Part shown: piece after piece, positions 35,670 to 48,300 of the stretch | Numbering within the stretch: position 1 is the stretch's first letter | Layout of the letters: every line of letters starts with the position of its first letter | DNA from: Amia ocellicauda | Lineage: Eukaryota > Chordata > Actinopteri > Amiiformes > Amiidae | DNA length: 64,000 nucleotides | Assembly (NCBI RefSeq): GCF_036373705.1 | Contig: NC_089869.1 | Location: 13,403,676-13,467,675, forward strand | Direction of reading: 5' to 3' | Program-made: the position numbers and the translations under genes | The notes under the pieces: generated by a model | What the model was told of the DNA's origin: nothing | What the model saw: only the letters and a program-made list of their open reading frames with translations | Databases searched by the model: none

Positions 35670-38136
35670 GTAAGTTGGGGCGATCACGTGTGTGTCCTGC
35701 CTGCGTCGCTGCGCCTAAGGTCAGGCATCTGGGTGTGATTGTCCGTGGGGCTGGACAGAAGTTAAACCAGGAAATGCTTCGACCCCGGGTGGGCTTTAAA
35801 CCCCTTGGCATGGGCAGAATAAACGGCCCTTGCCAGTGTGCTTTTTGGCCAGGATCCAGTATTGCAGGTAGGTAGGTAGGTATGGAGAGTCATCTTCTGT
35901 TTTTTTTTTTTTAGGCCACATCAAAGCACATTATAGTTTGGCGTGTAGGTTCCATAATGTGGTGTGAAAAAAGTTATATTGGTTACCTTTCAATCGAAAT
36001 AGATTTATTTTAGAATACACGCTATTGATTTACAACATCTTAGAAGTTCCTTCAGTGATGTGTTTTACCACAGAGTTCCGGGAAATAACTTTTACGAAAT
36101 AACAATATTTATTTTGTTGTCCTCAATGTAGGCCACAATTTAAGCATTGTTTTGTGTTTGTAATGTTCAGCAATCTGTTCTATATATTTTCTCTTCCACG
36201 TACACACATTATCTTTAATGCATAGTTGGACTTCAAGCCAAAACATAAACATTTTACCTGGAAGGCACTGAACACAGGTGGAAGTACGAATATAGGTTTT
36301 TCTTCTTAAGAAAATACACCAATGAACAGTCAAAACCATGTTACCTAAAACAAGTAGTACTACGGCTGCCATTTGTAATGGCACACTACACTGATGATGC
36401 AGACAAGCTTGAGCATTTAGCGCATTGATTGTCACATCAAAATTATTAAAAAATGTCCTGTTATCTCTGAGAACATCACAGAAAGCTTTTAAATTATTGT
36501 GTATATCATAATCATTACTAGGATAACTACGTTTATTTTAAGAGCAATAAGAGGATGTCACTTTAAGTGTTTTGATACATTAAATCTGTGTCTGCATTTG
36601 GTATACTCTTATTCTGTAGTTACACTACAGTGTTTTGTTTACATGTTAAGTTAAATTAAGGTAGGTTCTGGTAGTGGTGGTGCACATGTAACTCAATCCT
36701 TGAATGTCTCCTTATCCTTATCACAGGTTTCTTTTGTTGATTAGACTGTACTTGCAGAGGTCAGTGGTGAGCATCATGAGTCTTAATCTTCAGATAAAAT
36801 AAACAAATAAATACAAATTAGCTAAGAACAAGTTTGATAGAAAGGGCACAGTAAAACATATGCATATTCACCAGCCAGCAACTTGACCCTGGAAGTACAC
36901 AAATATTGCAACTATTCAGTTTCCCAAACTATTGTAATTGTCAGACATTTCGCTTGTTAGAAATTGTATTCTAAGCAATTCATATAAAATGCTTATTTTC
37001 CTATTTAAATACGATGCACACACATACAGTCCTATATTAAGTGGTATGGTAGGTTTTGTACAGTGTGCCTTAAGATGATTTCTCTGATTTTTGTTTTCTT
37101 GTTGTTCTTGGATTTAAACTACATTTCATGAACTCCAAACTAAAAACTAATCGTAGCTTTTAAAAGAAACAAGCCAACTAGAACTTTGTCAGCTAGTGCC
37201 ATATATTCCATATGTCTATTTAATGGTCTCCAGTTACCTAAAGTAAGTGCATTATTTGTCAGTCCTTGTACAGATCCAGATTATTTGAAAACCTCTGTAG
37301 AGTGCTTCTCAAACACAGAAGATTAGACCAAACCCTCTGGTTGGTGTCTCCTTCCTCCTGTGGTTCAAAGGTAAATAATATTCTTAAATAGTTATGTCAG
37401 TGTGTCTTAAGTTTCTCTGCAGGAGAATAAATAAATGACAGGGTTCCTGTGAAGTTAATTACAGCATACATTTTAGTAAGGAGATGCAATATGCCTGAGG
37501 TGGGGATCATCCCCAGCAACACTGTCTTGTGAAAACTCCCTGAAGGCCACATGCATGTTTGCATTTCATTCCTACCATGAGAGGCAACATTTATCCAGCA
37601 TAAAAAATAATACAAATCTGCTACATTCATTTACAGTTAATAATATATAATCTCTAGCCTACTTTTAATTTTGAATATCATGCTCTTTAAGAGGGTTGTA
37701 TGGCTGTTGACAGTAGTAGTGATTCGAGAGGCTGATTTATCACAGGAGAAATGAGACTGGGTCCCATGCAGATTTAGGGCTCAGGTTCTGATTCAGATTG
37801 CAGAAATACAGCAAGCTTTTCTTAGGTTATGAAAGTGCCAATGGGCATAAGAGGGTGGAAAAAGTTATCTTGGTGTGAGATGTCACACCTCTTACTTAGT
37901 GCATGAGTAAATATTATTTTTAGACATTCCGTTTGCAGCACAGTATTCCAGGACCCTTTAACAAACTCCAAACCTGGTAAAACAGTAATCCTGTAAATAT
38001 TTATTATACATTTTTCTGTTGCGCATTATGGAAATGATCTGAATGTTGAATAACTAATAAGGTTTTCATAGAGGAGCAGTATCCCTTGTTTGTTACAAAA
38101 CATGTCACTGGCTACAGACCTCTACTGATTACACTA

Positions 38137-38528
38137 TGTAACACAATTTTTGTTCCTGGGTAGTAAGTGTTATTTCATAATTGCCTATGCCTCAAAAGTA
38201 TGGAAAATGGCTATTATTCCCCACAAAATTTGTGACCAGGACTATGATATTTTTAAATTTACCTATTTCCAATGAGAAAATGTGAGAATTTGTGTATTTT
38301 AATTCTTATAGTCAGAAAAATACAACATATGAATCCAAATTAACATGTATTTATACTAACGTAATACAAAAATGACTACAAAAGATTTAGAAGGGAGTAG
38401 TTTATACTGTAAATACAAAGCTTGTGGGGAATAATAGCCATTTTCAATACTTTTGAGGCATAAGCAATTAGGAAATAACACTTACTACCCAGGAACAAAA
38501 ATAAATAAAAAATACACAAATTGTTACA
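38137..38528. mobile_element. MITE with terminal inverted repeats of about 80 bp
   Basis: The arms read TTTTGTTCCTGGGTAGTAAG and AAAATGGCTATTATTCCCCA at 38149-38226, and the same sequence inverted at 38428-38505. The two arms are nearly identical over about 80 bp. The 200-bp interior is AT-rich and noncoding. It lies in the presumed first intron of ZFAND4. The superfamily is not determined; no clear target duplication was seen. Confidence 0.8.
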
Positions 38529-39363
38529 CGTTATTTAAGGATACTCTAAACTTAGGAAACTTGGTCTTAATGTTAAATGATATAGACAAATATTTCTGAG
38601 CTTGATAATTTCCCCTGGGAGTTATTAAAATCTGCTTACACATAAACCAGTTAACTGTCCAAGATGCAACAGTTTAAATGATCCAACATCAGTCATCTGT
38701 TTTTAAATTTTTGCACTGGATGGACCAATAAATCTTAAATCAGGTCAAATCAATGTAATGCAATGTTTAACTGTTGAATAATGTAGCTTTGTGGATAGAT
38801 TGTTTTTAGCATAAGTTCATACATCCATCTCTGTTGGAAGTGTCGTGAGCCGAGTGTTTACAGGGAGTTCTGTGCCAAGCCTGCTGTCCAGGCGTTTCAA
38901 TTCACGTTGCTCTCTGAGCCTCTCAGGTGCCATCTGCTCTGAATCAGACCGGTCTGAGCCATCACGAGGCAAAGCCTGGCCATGTGGCCCCTCTGGCAAC
39001 ATGGGCACACATTTAATTTTTCACCGGTTTTGTTTATCTTTCATGTGGTTGGCACCTGGATGACAGAGGTTTGTTCTAAAATTGTTTAAAGCTCTGATTT
39101 TGGCAGGTCACATTGTGAAGATAGGTTTTTTTTGGTTTATATATTTTATTTTATGTATGTATGTGTTTGTTTGTTTTTTTGGCAGAGAGGTGTAAGGCAT
39201 TTCCTACTGTAACAATAAAATGGTGGTTGTTCCTAGGTGCAGATTCTCAGCATGATGCCTTGCCTCTGTGATTGTGAGAGTCCACTGCTGCTGCCCGTGC
39301 TGCTGCTGCTGGTAGCGGGTCTCTCTGCACCCGCATCCTGAGGCTGTGTTGGGAAGACCTACA

Positions 39364-42300
39364 ATGGCCAACAAGAAGGACCCCCCCTTCTTCAATGAAG
39401 ACAACGTAGGACCGTTCCACTACAAACTTCCTTTCTACGAGACAATGGAGCTCTTCATTGAAACTCTCACTGGCACCTGCTTCGAGCTTCGAGTGTCACC
39501 TTTTGAAACTGTGATTTCAGTCAAGGCCAAGATTCAAAGACTAGAGGGTACCTCATCTGTTACTTCTCTCTCTAATACCAATCCTAACCCTAACTTTTAC
39601 CTATCTCACTAACATTACCATTTTTTTCACATGGGTGCCTACATACATTCACTCAAAAAAAAAAAAAGAAAAAAGTAAAATGGCTTGTTTAACAAAAACA
39701 CTGAGCTCACTTCAGTGGAAATAGACCTCACTATGTCAATTAAGAAATGACTACAGGTTACAATTTCCAAGACGGGTACAAATTCCTCCTCCTAGACTAG
39801 ATGAAATACACCCTGTGCAAAATCCAATTTTAGTTTTTCACCACAAAGGAGGAAAACTCGCAGTGACAGGTAATCTTGGACAAACACACAGCTTGTTTTA
39901 GTTCACCATGTGATGAATTTAAGCTCATGCAATATCCAGCATTATACATGCTGTCTGATCATTTGGTTTACTCCCTGATTATAGAAAACTCAGATGAGCA
40001 CAAACCTTTATGATTAATGAGGTGTCTCTTGAAGTCTAAGGCAGGATTGCAAAGAAGGACATCCCTTAGTCCCAGAAACAGACATCTCTGCCTAACTGGT
40101 GCTGTCGGCTACAGTGGGCAACCGCTCCTTGGGGTTTATTTAAGTATATTGTGACTGATGTAGGAAAAGACTGTCTCAGTGAGAGAGTGAAATGCAATCC
40201 TACCAAGACTGCCCTTCAACCCTGGTGCTGAATGCGCTCCAGGAGGCCGCAGCTAAACACATTAGGGCAGCATGTCTGCAAGATCAGACCTGCCTGCAAA
40301 ACAATAGGGTTTATTCTGTGTCCACAGTCCTGTGACACAGCAGGGTTTCCTCATGCCATATTTTCTGTTGCCAAATATTTGTTCAGCTAGTTTGTGCTTC
40401 TGGATTTCCTTTTTCCTAGGGCTCATCAAGTCCTGCAGCCCTGACCTACATGAGGTTTAATACCTGAGACTTTTCCATTTCCTCTTTGTGCTTGCATGCT
40501 GTTGATTGAACTGTAAGGTCTGAGAGTGAGAATCTGAGGTCTATTCAGGGTTAGTTTTGCCTCAGGAGGAAATGTAGCTCCGTGTTGTTTTTTGTTGATT
40601 TAGTGGTAAGGTGAGGATGTGGGATACATGATGCAAAGGCATTATTTCTGTTTGCTGTCCAAGGATGAAACATTTAATTGTAATTATATTATGCTTAACA
40701 TTTATATATAGCCCTTAACCAGGCTTGATGTTAAAAAACGAAAGAAACACACTTATATACACTATTCTTTAAAAAACTGGATTTGATTTTGTCTTTATTT
40801 CCAATTGGCATTATAATAGCCTCTCTTAATTCAGTTTTACTTCTGCATTTCATCAGTAAACATCTTTATTATGTATAATCCTAGTATAGTGTATAAGTAT
40901 GCAAAATTCTCTTGAGTCTGGTATTAAAACTAAAAGCCTGTTTAGACTGGGTGTTTTCATTTAATCTTGCCTAGATGATAAACGATAGTAGTGAGATATT
41001 TAATTAGTTATCTGCTTGTTTATTCATCATATCTCAATACAATTCAGTTATGCGGATTGATCTATCGTCAAAAAAAATCCTCTAAATGTACAATAGAAGT
41101 TGTGCTTATGTGACAGGTGGTTGAAAATCATGACTCGGCTTTCAAATATATTTTTACATTTTTTTGTGAACGCTCATACAGTCAGTCACCCTCCTGCAAA
41201 GTTACTGTTTTTGTTATCGTAAATAATTTTTAGTGCATTTTACCTAACTGCACCACGATTCACTCATCACAAGATTTATCACACCATTGTATAGAAAAAT
41301 AAAACGTAATGCTACTATAGTGCTTACATTTTACTGCAAGGAACATCCTGTGTAAACATCCCCAGATGACCACTTTGTTGCTTCGGGAAATGGGGGGCAG
41401 GATCACATTCTGGGATTGATTATCTACAAAAAGCACATGCAAAAACGATTCTTTATTACCTAAATGTTCTGATCTTTATGCATGGAAAAGTAAGAAAAAT
41501 TGAGCGTTTTTAATTATTTCTTAGGTCAGAGATGCTCCCGAGTTTAACCAGCTTTCTGTAATCTCTCTGCATGCTTATGTGCCGGAAGGTCTTTCTATCT
41601 GAATGAAGTAAAACACCCCAAAGAAATTTGATCTTTTGAAGCAAATAATTTTCCTCGCTAATGTATTATATTTTGTTTTTTGGTGAAAGGGATTCCTGTT
41701 GCGCAGCAGCACTTGATCTGGAACAATGTGGAGCTGGAAGATGAGTACTGCTTGAATGATTACAAGTATGTCCACTAGACAACATTCTGTATTTTACATT
41801 TGCATTGTACATTTGTAAAGAGTTATGTGTCTGTCTGTCTGTATGTTGTCCTGCAATGGACTGGCATCCCATCCTGGGTGTATTCCTGCCTTGCGCCCTA
41901 TGCCTGCCGGGATCGGCTCCGGCTTCCCCGTGACCCTCACCGGGATAAGTGGTTTCGAAGATGGATGGAGGATGGATTTGTAAAAAGTGCCCTGAAATGT
42001 GCATACTCCCGTTGTTTACATTCACAGTGATTTTATAGCATTCAGGAGACAGAAATTAATTTTAAATGTCTGATGGTAATTCTGTAACTAGTTGGAAATG
42101 AGAGTTAATTGACGTGTTTGACCTGACTCCGTCTGCTCTGTTAATCTCCAATCCCAACGTCTGTTCAGCATTGCAGAAGGGTGCACTCTGAAGCTGGTGC
42201 TCGCTATGAGGGGGGGGCCCATCAATACCAGGAGAGGTGTGTATGACCCTTTTAATGATCAAAATAAGCAGTATTTATTGCATTCATAGCCATTTTTAAC

Positions 42301-45300
42301 CTCATTATTCACAAGGTTATACTTTTGTTTGTATTTGGGGGTGAGCTGCATTTTCACTGGGCAGTAGCAAAGAGCAGGCCCATGCAACTGAAGTGCCCTG
42401 AAGAATGTCTTCTGCTTTCTGTTACCTTTTCATTGCCTTGTATCCATCTGCAGTTCCAATGGATGACCCTGTAAAGGAGATGTCTGAGTACATGGATGCA
42501 AATCGCAGTGAGGTTTGGGAGAAGACTCCACCCAATAAGCAGGTGACTTTCCTCGTGTACCGGGAGGGAGACCAGCTCAATTTCTTCAGGGTTGTGGATC
42601 GAGGTGATGGTACCTTAACGCCTGTGTCTGAATCAATAAGGTTGGTAAAGAGAAAACCAAAGGGATTGTGGTAGCTTCTGTGTTAAAGTATACAGCTGAT
42701 AACCCAATTGCTTTCTGTGTTATAGTGGGGGCTCAGTGTATAACCTGTACACAGAGGAAGAAGAGGAGAATGAAGCCTCGCCTTCTGGCCAGCAAATCAT
42801 GGAGAACTCCATCACCATGAATAAGATGAAGCTCCTCAAAGCCAAGATGGAGAACATGAACCTCGGCAAAAAGGTACAGCTGCACTAAGACCTAACCGAG
42901 GGAAAGCCCTTCACTTTGATTAATGTCCGAGGCTTCAAGGCTCTTTTGTCAATGTGTGCTATGGAATCCAGTCAGTGCCGGACAGAGATGTAAAGGTAGG
43001 TGAGGACTGCATCTGTGATTTTAAGCACTGAATCAGTGGAGAATGTCAGAGGGGACCATCAGGGTTTCTGTGTTACACATTTAACGAAGTTGGATTCAAC
43101 ATAAAGTGAAAGTCATAAGCTTCCTACTCATTTGTATTCAGATTGCTTTGCTACGAAATTTGTACTCTTACTGTATGTGAGTGATTTGCATGCTTGCTTT
43201 TTCTTCAAAGGGCTAAGGCAATTTCTTGTCTTTACGATGCTGATGTTAACTGTGACTGAATCTTGTGTGCATCTACTCAATATACATAATTCTTTCCAAA
43301 TGCAAAATACATTAGGAGTACCAGCCATCTGGAATAAATATACACCTCTGTTAAGATGCAACGGGCAAGCATTGTACTGCATGCACAATTACTTCTAAGC
43401 ACTGTTGTTATACTTATTTTACTAATCCTGACTGAGAGAAAGATGTTGAAAAATAATTAGTGATAGGCTATAAAGTGATATTTGGAGCAGAAGCAGGACA
43501 AAATCTCATGTTCATGCCACTGAGGTGCATCTGACATACTCGTTTGCGTTTTGTTTACAGCCCAAGAAGGCTGCCAAGATGAAACCCAGGCCTCCAGTTG
43601 GCCCTCTGCCTTGCAGCAGCTCTTTCACTGCAGCCCGTCATCAGAGACTGTTCCGGGTTCTCCCTCAAATTGGCCACTCTCTCAACTCAACATGCCTACC
43701 TCCCATTGAGGATCAGCGCTCCTCTGCCACATCTCCTGCTCCCGCTCCCCACAGCGCCCTGTCCACCATCGCCCCTGCCAGCCGCGCAGGGCCGTCCTCC
43801 AGCTGTTACTTGGTGAAGGAAGAAGAGTCCTGGGAGTGCCCGATCCTGGCTGCTCCCATCAGCAAAATCAGGTCTCCACCTAAGGTATCCAGGGTTGAAG
43901 TGGGCAACTCGAAACTGCTGAAGGATACTGTTCTGCCACCTCTGTCTGTGTTCCCCAGTAGAGGATCTCCAGATGGCACCATGGAGGAATCGCAGTTCAG
44001 CACAGAGGGCATACTGAAAAGAGAGGACACTGTGCTGGTAGATACACTCCAGGATGTTTTTTCTCTTGGGGAAAAGCAGACGGATGCTGCTGTCCATTCA
44101 GAGTCCATGGCAGCAAAGGACAGCTGTTCTGAATCGGTAGAAGAATCTGCCGAGCGGTCTGTTGCATCCTTACGCTCCAAAGCCGTGAGCTCTGAGGCGA
44201 TGAACATTTGGGCCAGGAGCAACAACCGCTTATCTCAGAAGGTGGACAAAGCCCTTTCTCCACTGCATTACTCCTCCCAGCTAACAATCGGGAAACCCCA
44301 GAGACTGCCCACGTCCTTTGAGTTAGGCAGTCTGAGGCCCGTTGCTTCCCGCTCGCTCTTGAAGTCCGAGGAGGGCCCTGGCACTGCCAGCTCCTCCCCT
44401 GCACGGACTACAAGGTTTCATGGCGTGAAGGTGGACTCCCCTGGCAAGCGTCCCGACATTATATCAAAGACGGAGGCGCGGGATATCACTGAGATGGCAA
44501 ACAAGGCCTCGAAGGAGCCTCTGGGCTCGGTCAGTAATCTGGGAATCCTGGCTTCGCTGGCACGAAGCTCGAGCAGAGACAGTATCCCAGGGGGCTGCGG
44601 GCTGGGCCGCCTGCGCACTGCTGCGGTGCCTCTGCCCAGCAACATCCACCTGTTTCAGGAGGAGCGCCTTAGGAAGCTTTCCCCAGCAGAGGGAGCTGGT
44701 ACCTCATGCTTGGTTAGTGTGCTTTATTTGTTTTGTACTGCTCATACAGATGGACTGCCTAAGAACTGAAGCAAGTTTAAGGCACCTAGTGTAGGCTTTT
44801 TACTTACTTGTTTGATTTGTTTATTTATTCACCAAGTCTATGACTTTTCTTAAAAGTAATGCTAGAATTACACCTAATTTGACCTGAATAGTAAGGTTCA
44901 ATAGGTTGACATATTACAACTTTTATAATTGAAGTGCAGTGTTTTATATCCCTTACGCCGTATGTAGAAGAATTGCATGTGCATTCATGTTTAGTTTTTT
45001 TAAATCCCTCCTAATGTAAAGTTGTTAATAAACTCGGCTCTCCATTACCTTCTTCATAGTAACATATTAGAGATGCACGTCTTCTGAAATGGGCCTCTTT
45101 TTGTACTGCGAGTCCTCGTTGCAGACTGCACTGCAGGGAGGACTTTTGAAGTGTTCACTGATGATGCTGTGCTCACAGAGGGCTTTACTAAACCACATAA
45201 TCCAGGCTGACTTCATCCTGACAGCAAATGCTCAGTTGGGGATCACCCCGTGGAGAATGTCAGTCATAGTCGGCTCTGATCTAGCTCCGATTGGAAAGCC

Positions 45301-48300
45301 CATGTCAAGAGCTGAGCAGAGAATAACCAGTGGAGGCACTTGAGAACCGCTATCTGCTTTATTATCTGCTATGTAAAGCACTTTGGAAATAACAAAGTGT
45401 GATTTTTACAGCAGAACCTTATAACACTCCTTTTAATCCTTTTTAACATTGCAGTGATTTTGTAATCTTATCATTTTATATTATTAAAACAATTCAAAGT
45501 TATGTAAATGTGTAGGCCACCCAGACCATCAGAAAGTGCAATTCAGCTTTTGTCTTCATGTTAAATCAGACCTCTCATTTCAGTCTGTTAGTGGCCTGGG
45601 CTCGACTGGCGGTGCATCCAGCACAATAAGGAGACTAGGTGAGTGTAGTGATTGCTTACATTCCTGCTCTGTCTCACTGATCCATGATTAAACTGTTTCC
45701 TAAAACAAATGTCCTACTCATCTCTCCTTTATTAATCTTCTCCTCCTGTTCACTCTGCCCCCACAGGCATCAGGCCTGTCCCAGCTCTAACCTTGCCCTG
45801 CCCCCTCAAACCCGACCTGTTTAGTATGCATTTACCATCAGCCCATTTCAGTGTCTAATGTACGGACAGAATTTATAGTGAAGCACTGCGCTTCCAGCAC
45901 CATCCCATGGCACCTTAGACTGATGCTGCTCTTAACGGCCCTTCGCAGTCTTTTTGATTTAGTACTGTCCTAGACCTTTATGATTAGTTGTAGTATTACA
46001 TATTTATTCTGGAATTACCATATGTTCCTCAGTTTTTGATAGAACAATATTAACATATGTTGATATATTTGTATGTATCATTCTAATAGGTTTCATTCTA
46101 TATTCTTTTCTTTGCCAGTGTATACTCATTTAGAGACCCTATCTTCTGAATATTTTATTGTGCTTCACTTGTCACTCTCAAGGGTGCATTTCTTAGAAAT
46201 ATGAATACCAGGGAAAAATAGCCCCTGAGAGTAAATAAAACCGCATCCTCGGATGTGTTATTCACTTCCTTGAAGTCAATATTCTCTCTCCTGGTCTTGA
46301 GAATAGAAACGTACTGGTTTCAAAACTGCGCGTTCAGACTCTCTTCATTGACGGCATGTTTGTAATGAATCATTTGAATGTGGTGGATGGTGTGCCTGGG
46401 CAGAAGTTCTTTGTGTCAAGTGTCATGTGACCCTCTGTTCTTTGCGACTCCTGTTGCAGATAATATACTGTTGTCCATTTTGTAGTGGATATATTGGCTA
46501 GAGTAGTATTACATTAAACATTTTCGCTTTTCAGGCACTCCAACATATCACCTTCCCCCTGTGAAGGCTCCCATCCCTCCTAAAAAGAAAAGTTCCAAGC
46601 ACTGCTTCTTATGTGGAAAGAAAACCGGACTTGCTACAAGCTATGAATGCAGGTAAAGCTTAAGTGTTCTTTGTGGGTGAAACTTTTGAACAAGAGATCT
46701 GGAGGATTAGTGGTAGGAGTGTGTTACAGGCCACCAAACTCAGATATTCAGAAAGATGCTGCATTGTACAGTATAATCAGGACTGCATGTAGCAAGGATG
46801 TGGCTGTTATAATGGGGGATTTCAATTTCCCAAGCTTAGACTGGGAAAGCCCAGTGGGGACTACAGAAGCAGAAATAGAAATGGTTGAGATGGTAAATGA
46901 CTGCTATCTAACTCAATTTATCAGGGAACCAACCAGGGAGAGTGCATGCATTGACTTGATCTTTTCAGATGACCAAGATAGAGTCAGGGGGACAGTAGTT
47001 AGAGAACCAATGGCAAATTGTGATCACAATATGGTTAGCTTTGAGGCATTCTTTCAAAAAACAAGATCCAAGTCTAAAACAATGGTCTACAATTTTAGAA
47101 AAGCAAATCTTGAAGGTATGAGGTGACACTTGGAAGAGGTAGACTGGAGCACATTGGATACAGAGTCAGTTGAAAATGGATGGGTATATTTTAAGAATAT
47201 GCTACTTGAGGCTCAGGAGCAATTTGTACCAAAACTTAGCAAATTGAGGACCAAAAAACACTGGCCAAAATGGTTTAATGCAAAAAAAATATAAAGAGGA
47301 AGATAATGTTGTATAGCGCATACAAAAGGGATGGAGACGATACAAAATACATAGAATATGTTGAGCTGCAAAGAGATCTTAAGAATGGGATCAGGAAAGC
47401 AAAGAGGGAAATAGAAAGAAACATAGCTCTTGGAGCTAAAACTAATGCAAAGAGCTTTTTCAATATTACAACAGCAAGCGGTCAATAAAGGAGGAAGTGA
47501 AACAGATAAAGGGCAAAAATTGAGGTATCTTGGAAAACGAACAAGATGTGGCAAATGTTCTAAATGAGTATTTCACAGAGGTTTTTACAAAAGAAAAAAC
47601 AGATGACATGCCACAGGTTGACAATCACTCCAGTCAAACCCTAAGAGAGATCAGGATAAATGAGGAGGAGGTACTAAAGGGACTAGCAGAATTAAGAACA
47701 AACAAATCACCTGGGCCAGATGGGATATTTCCAACAGTACTTAAAGAAATGAGGGAAATTATTTATAGGCTGCTAACTCAATTACTCCAAATGACACTTA
47801 GAACAAGGGATGTGCCCACTGACTGGAAGACAGCAAATGTCATACCAATCCACAAGAAAGGGGACAAAACTGAGCCAGGAAATTACAGACCAATCAGTCT
47901 CACCTGCATCACCTGTAAAATGTTGGAAAAAATGATTAGACAGAAAATAGAGGAGCATCTTAATGAAAACCATATTCTTGGAGATAGTCAACATGGGTTT
48001 AGAGGAGGCAGATCATGTCTTACTAATTTATTAGAATTTTTTGAACATGCAACTGCAGCTGTAGATCAGGTGAAAGCATATGATATGATATACTTAGATT
48101 TTCAAAAAGCTTTTGATAAGGTTCCACACCAAAGACTGATCCTCAAATTGGAAGCTGTAGGCATTCAGGGTAATGTAAGTAGATGGATTATGAACTGGTT
48201 GTATATAGGAAACAGAGGGTGTTGATTAGAGGAGTTGCTTCTAACTGGAGTGAGGTTGTTAGTGGAGTTCCACAGGGATCAGTAATAGGGCCTTTGCTTT

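Noticed and set aside
43696-44404. Several minus-strand open frames of 133-139 codons
   Set aside because: They lie opposite the long sixth exon of ZFAND4, whose GC-rich coding sequence leaves antisense frames open by chance.
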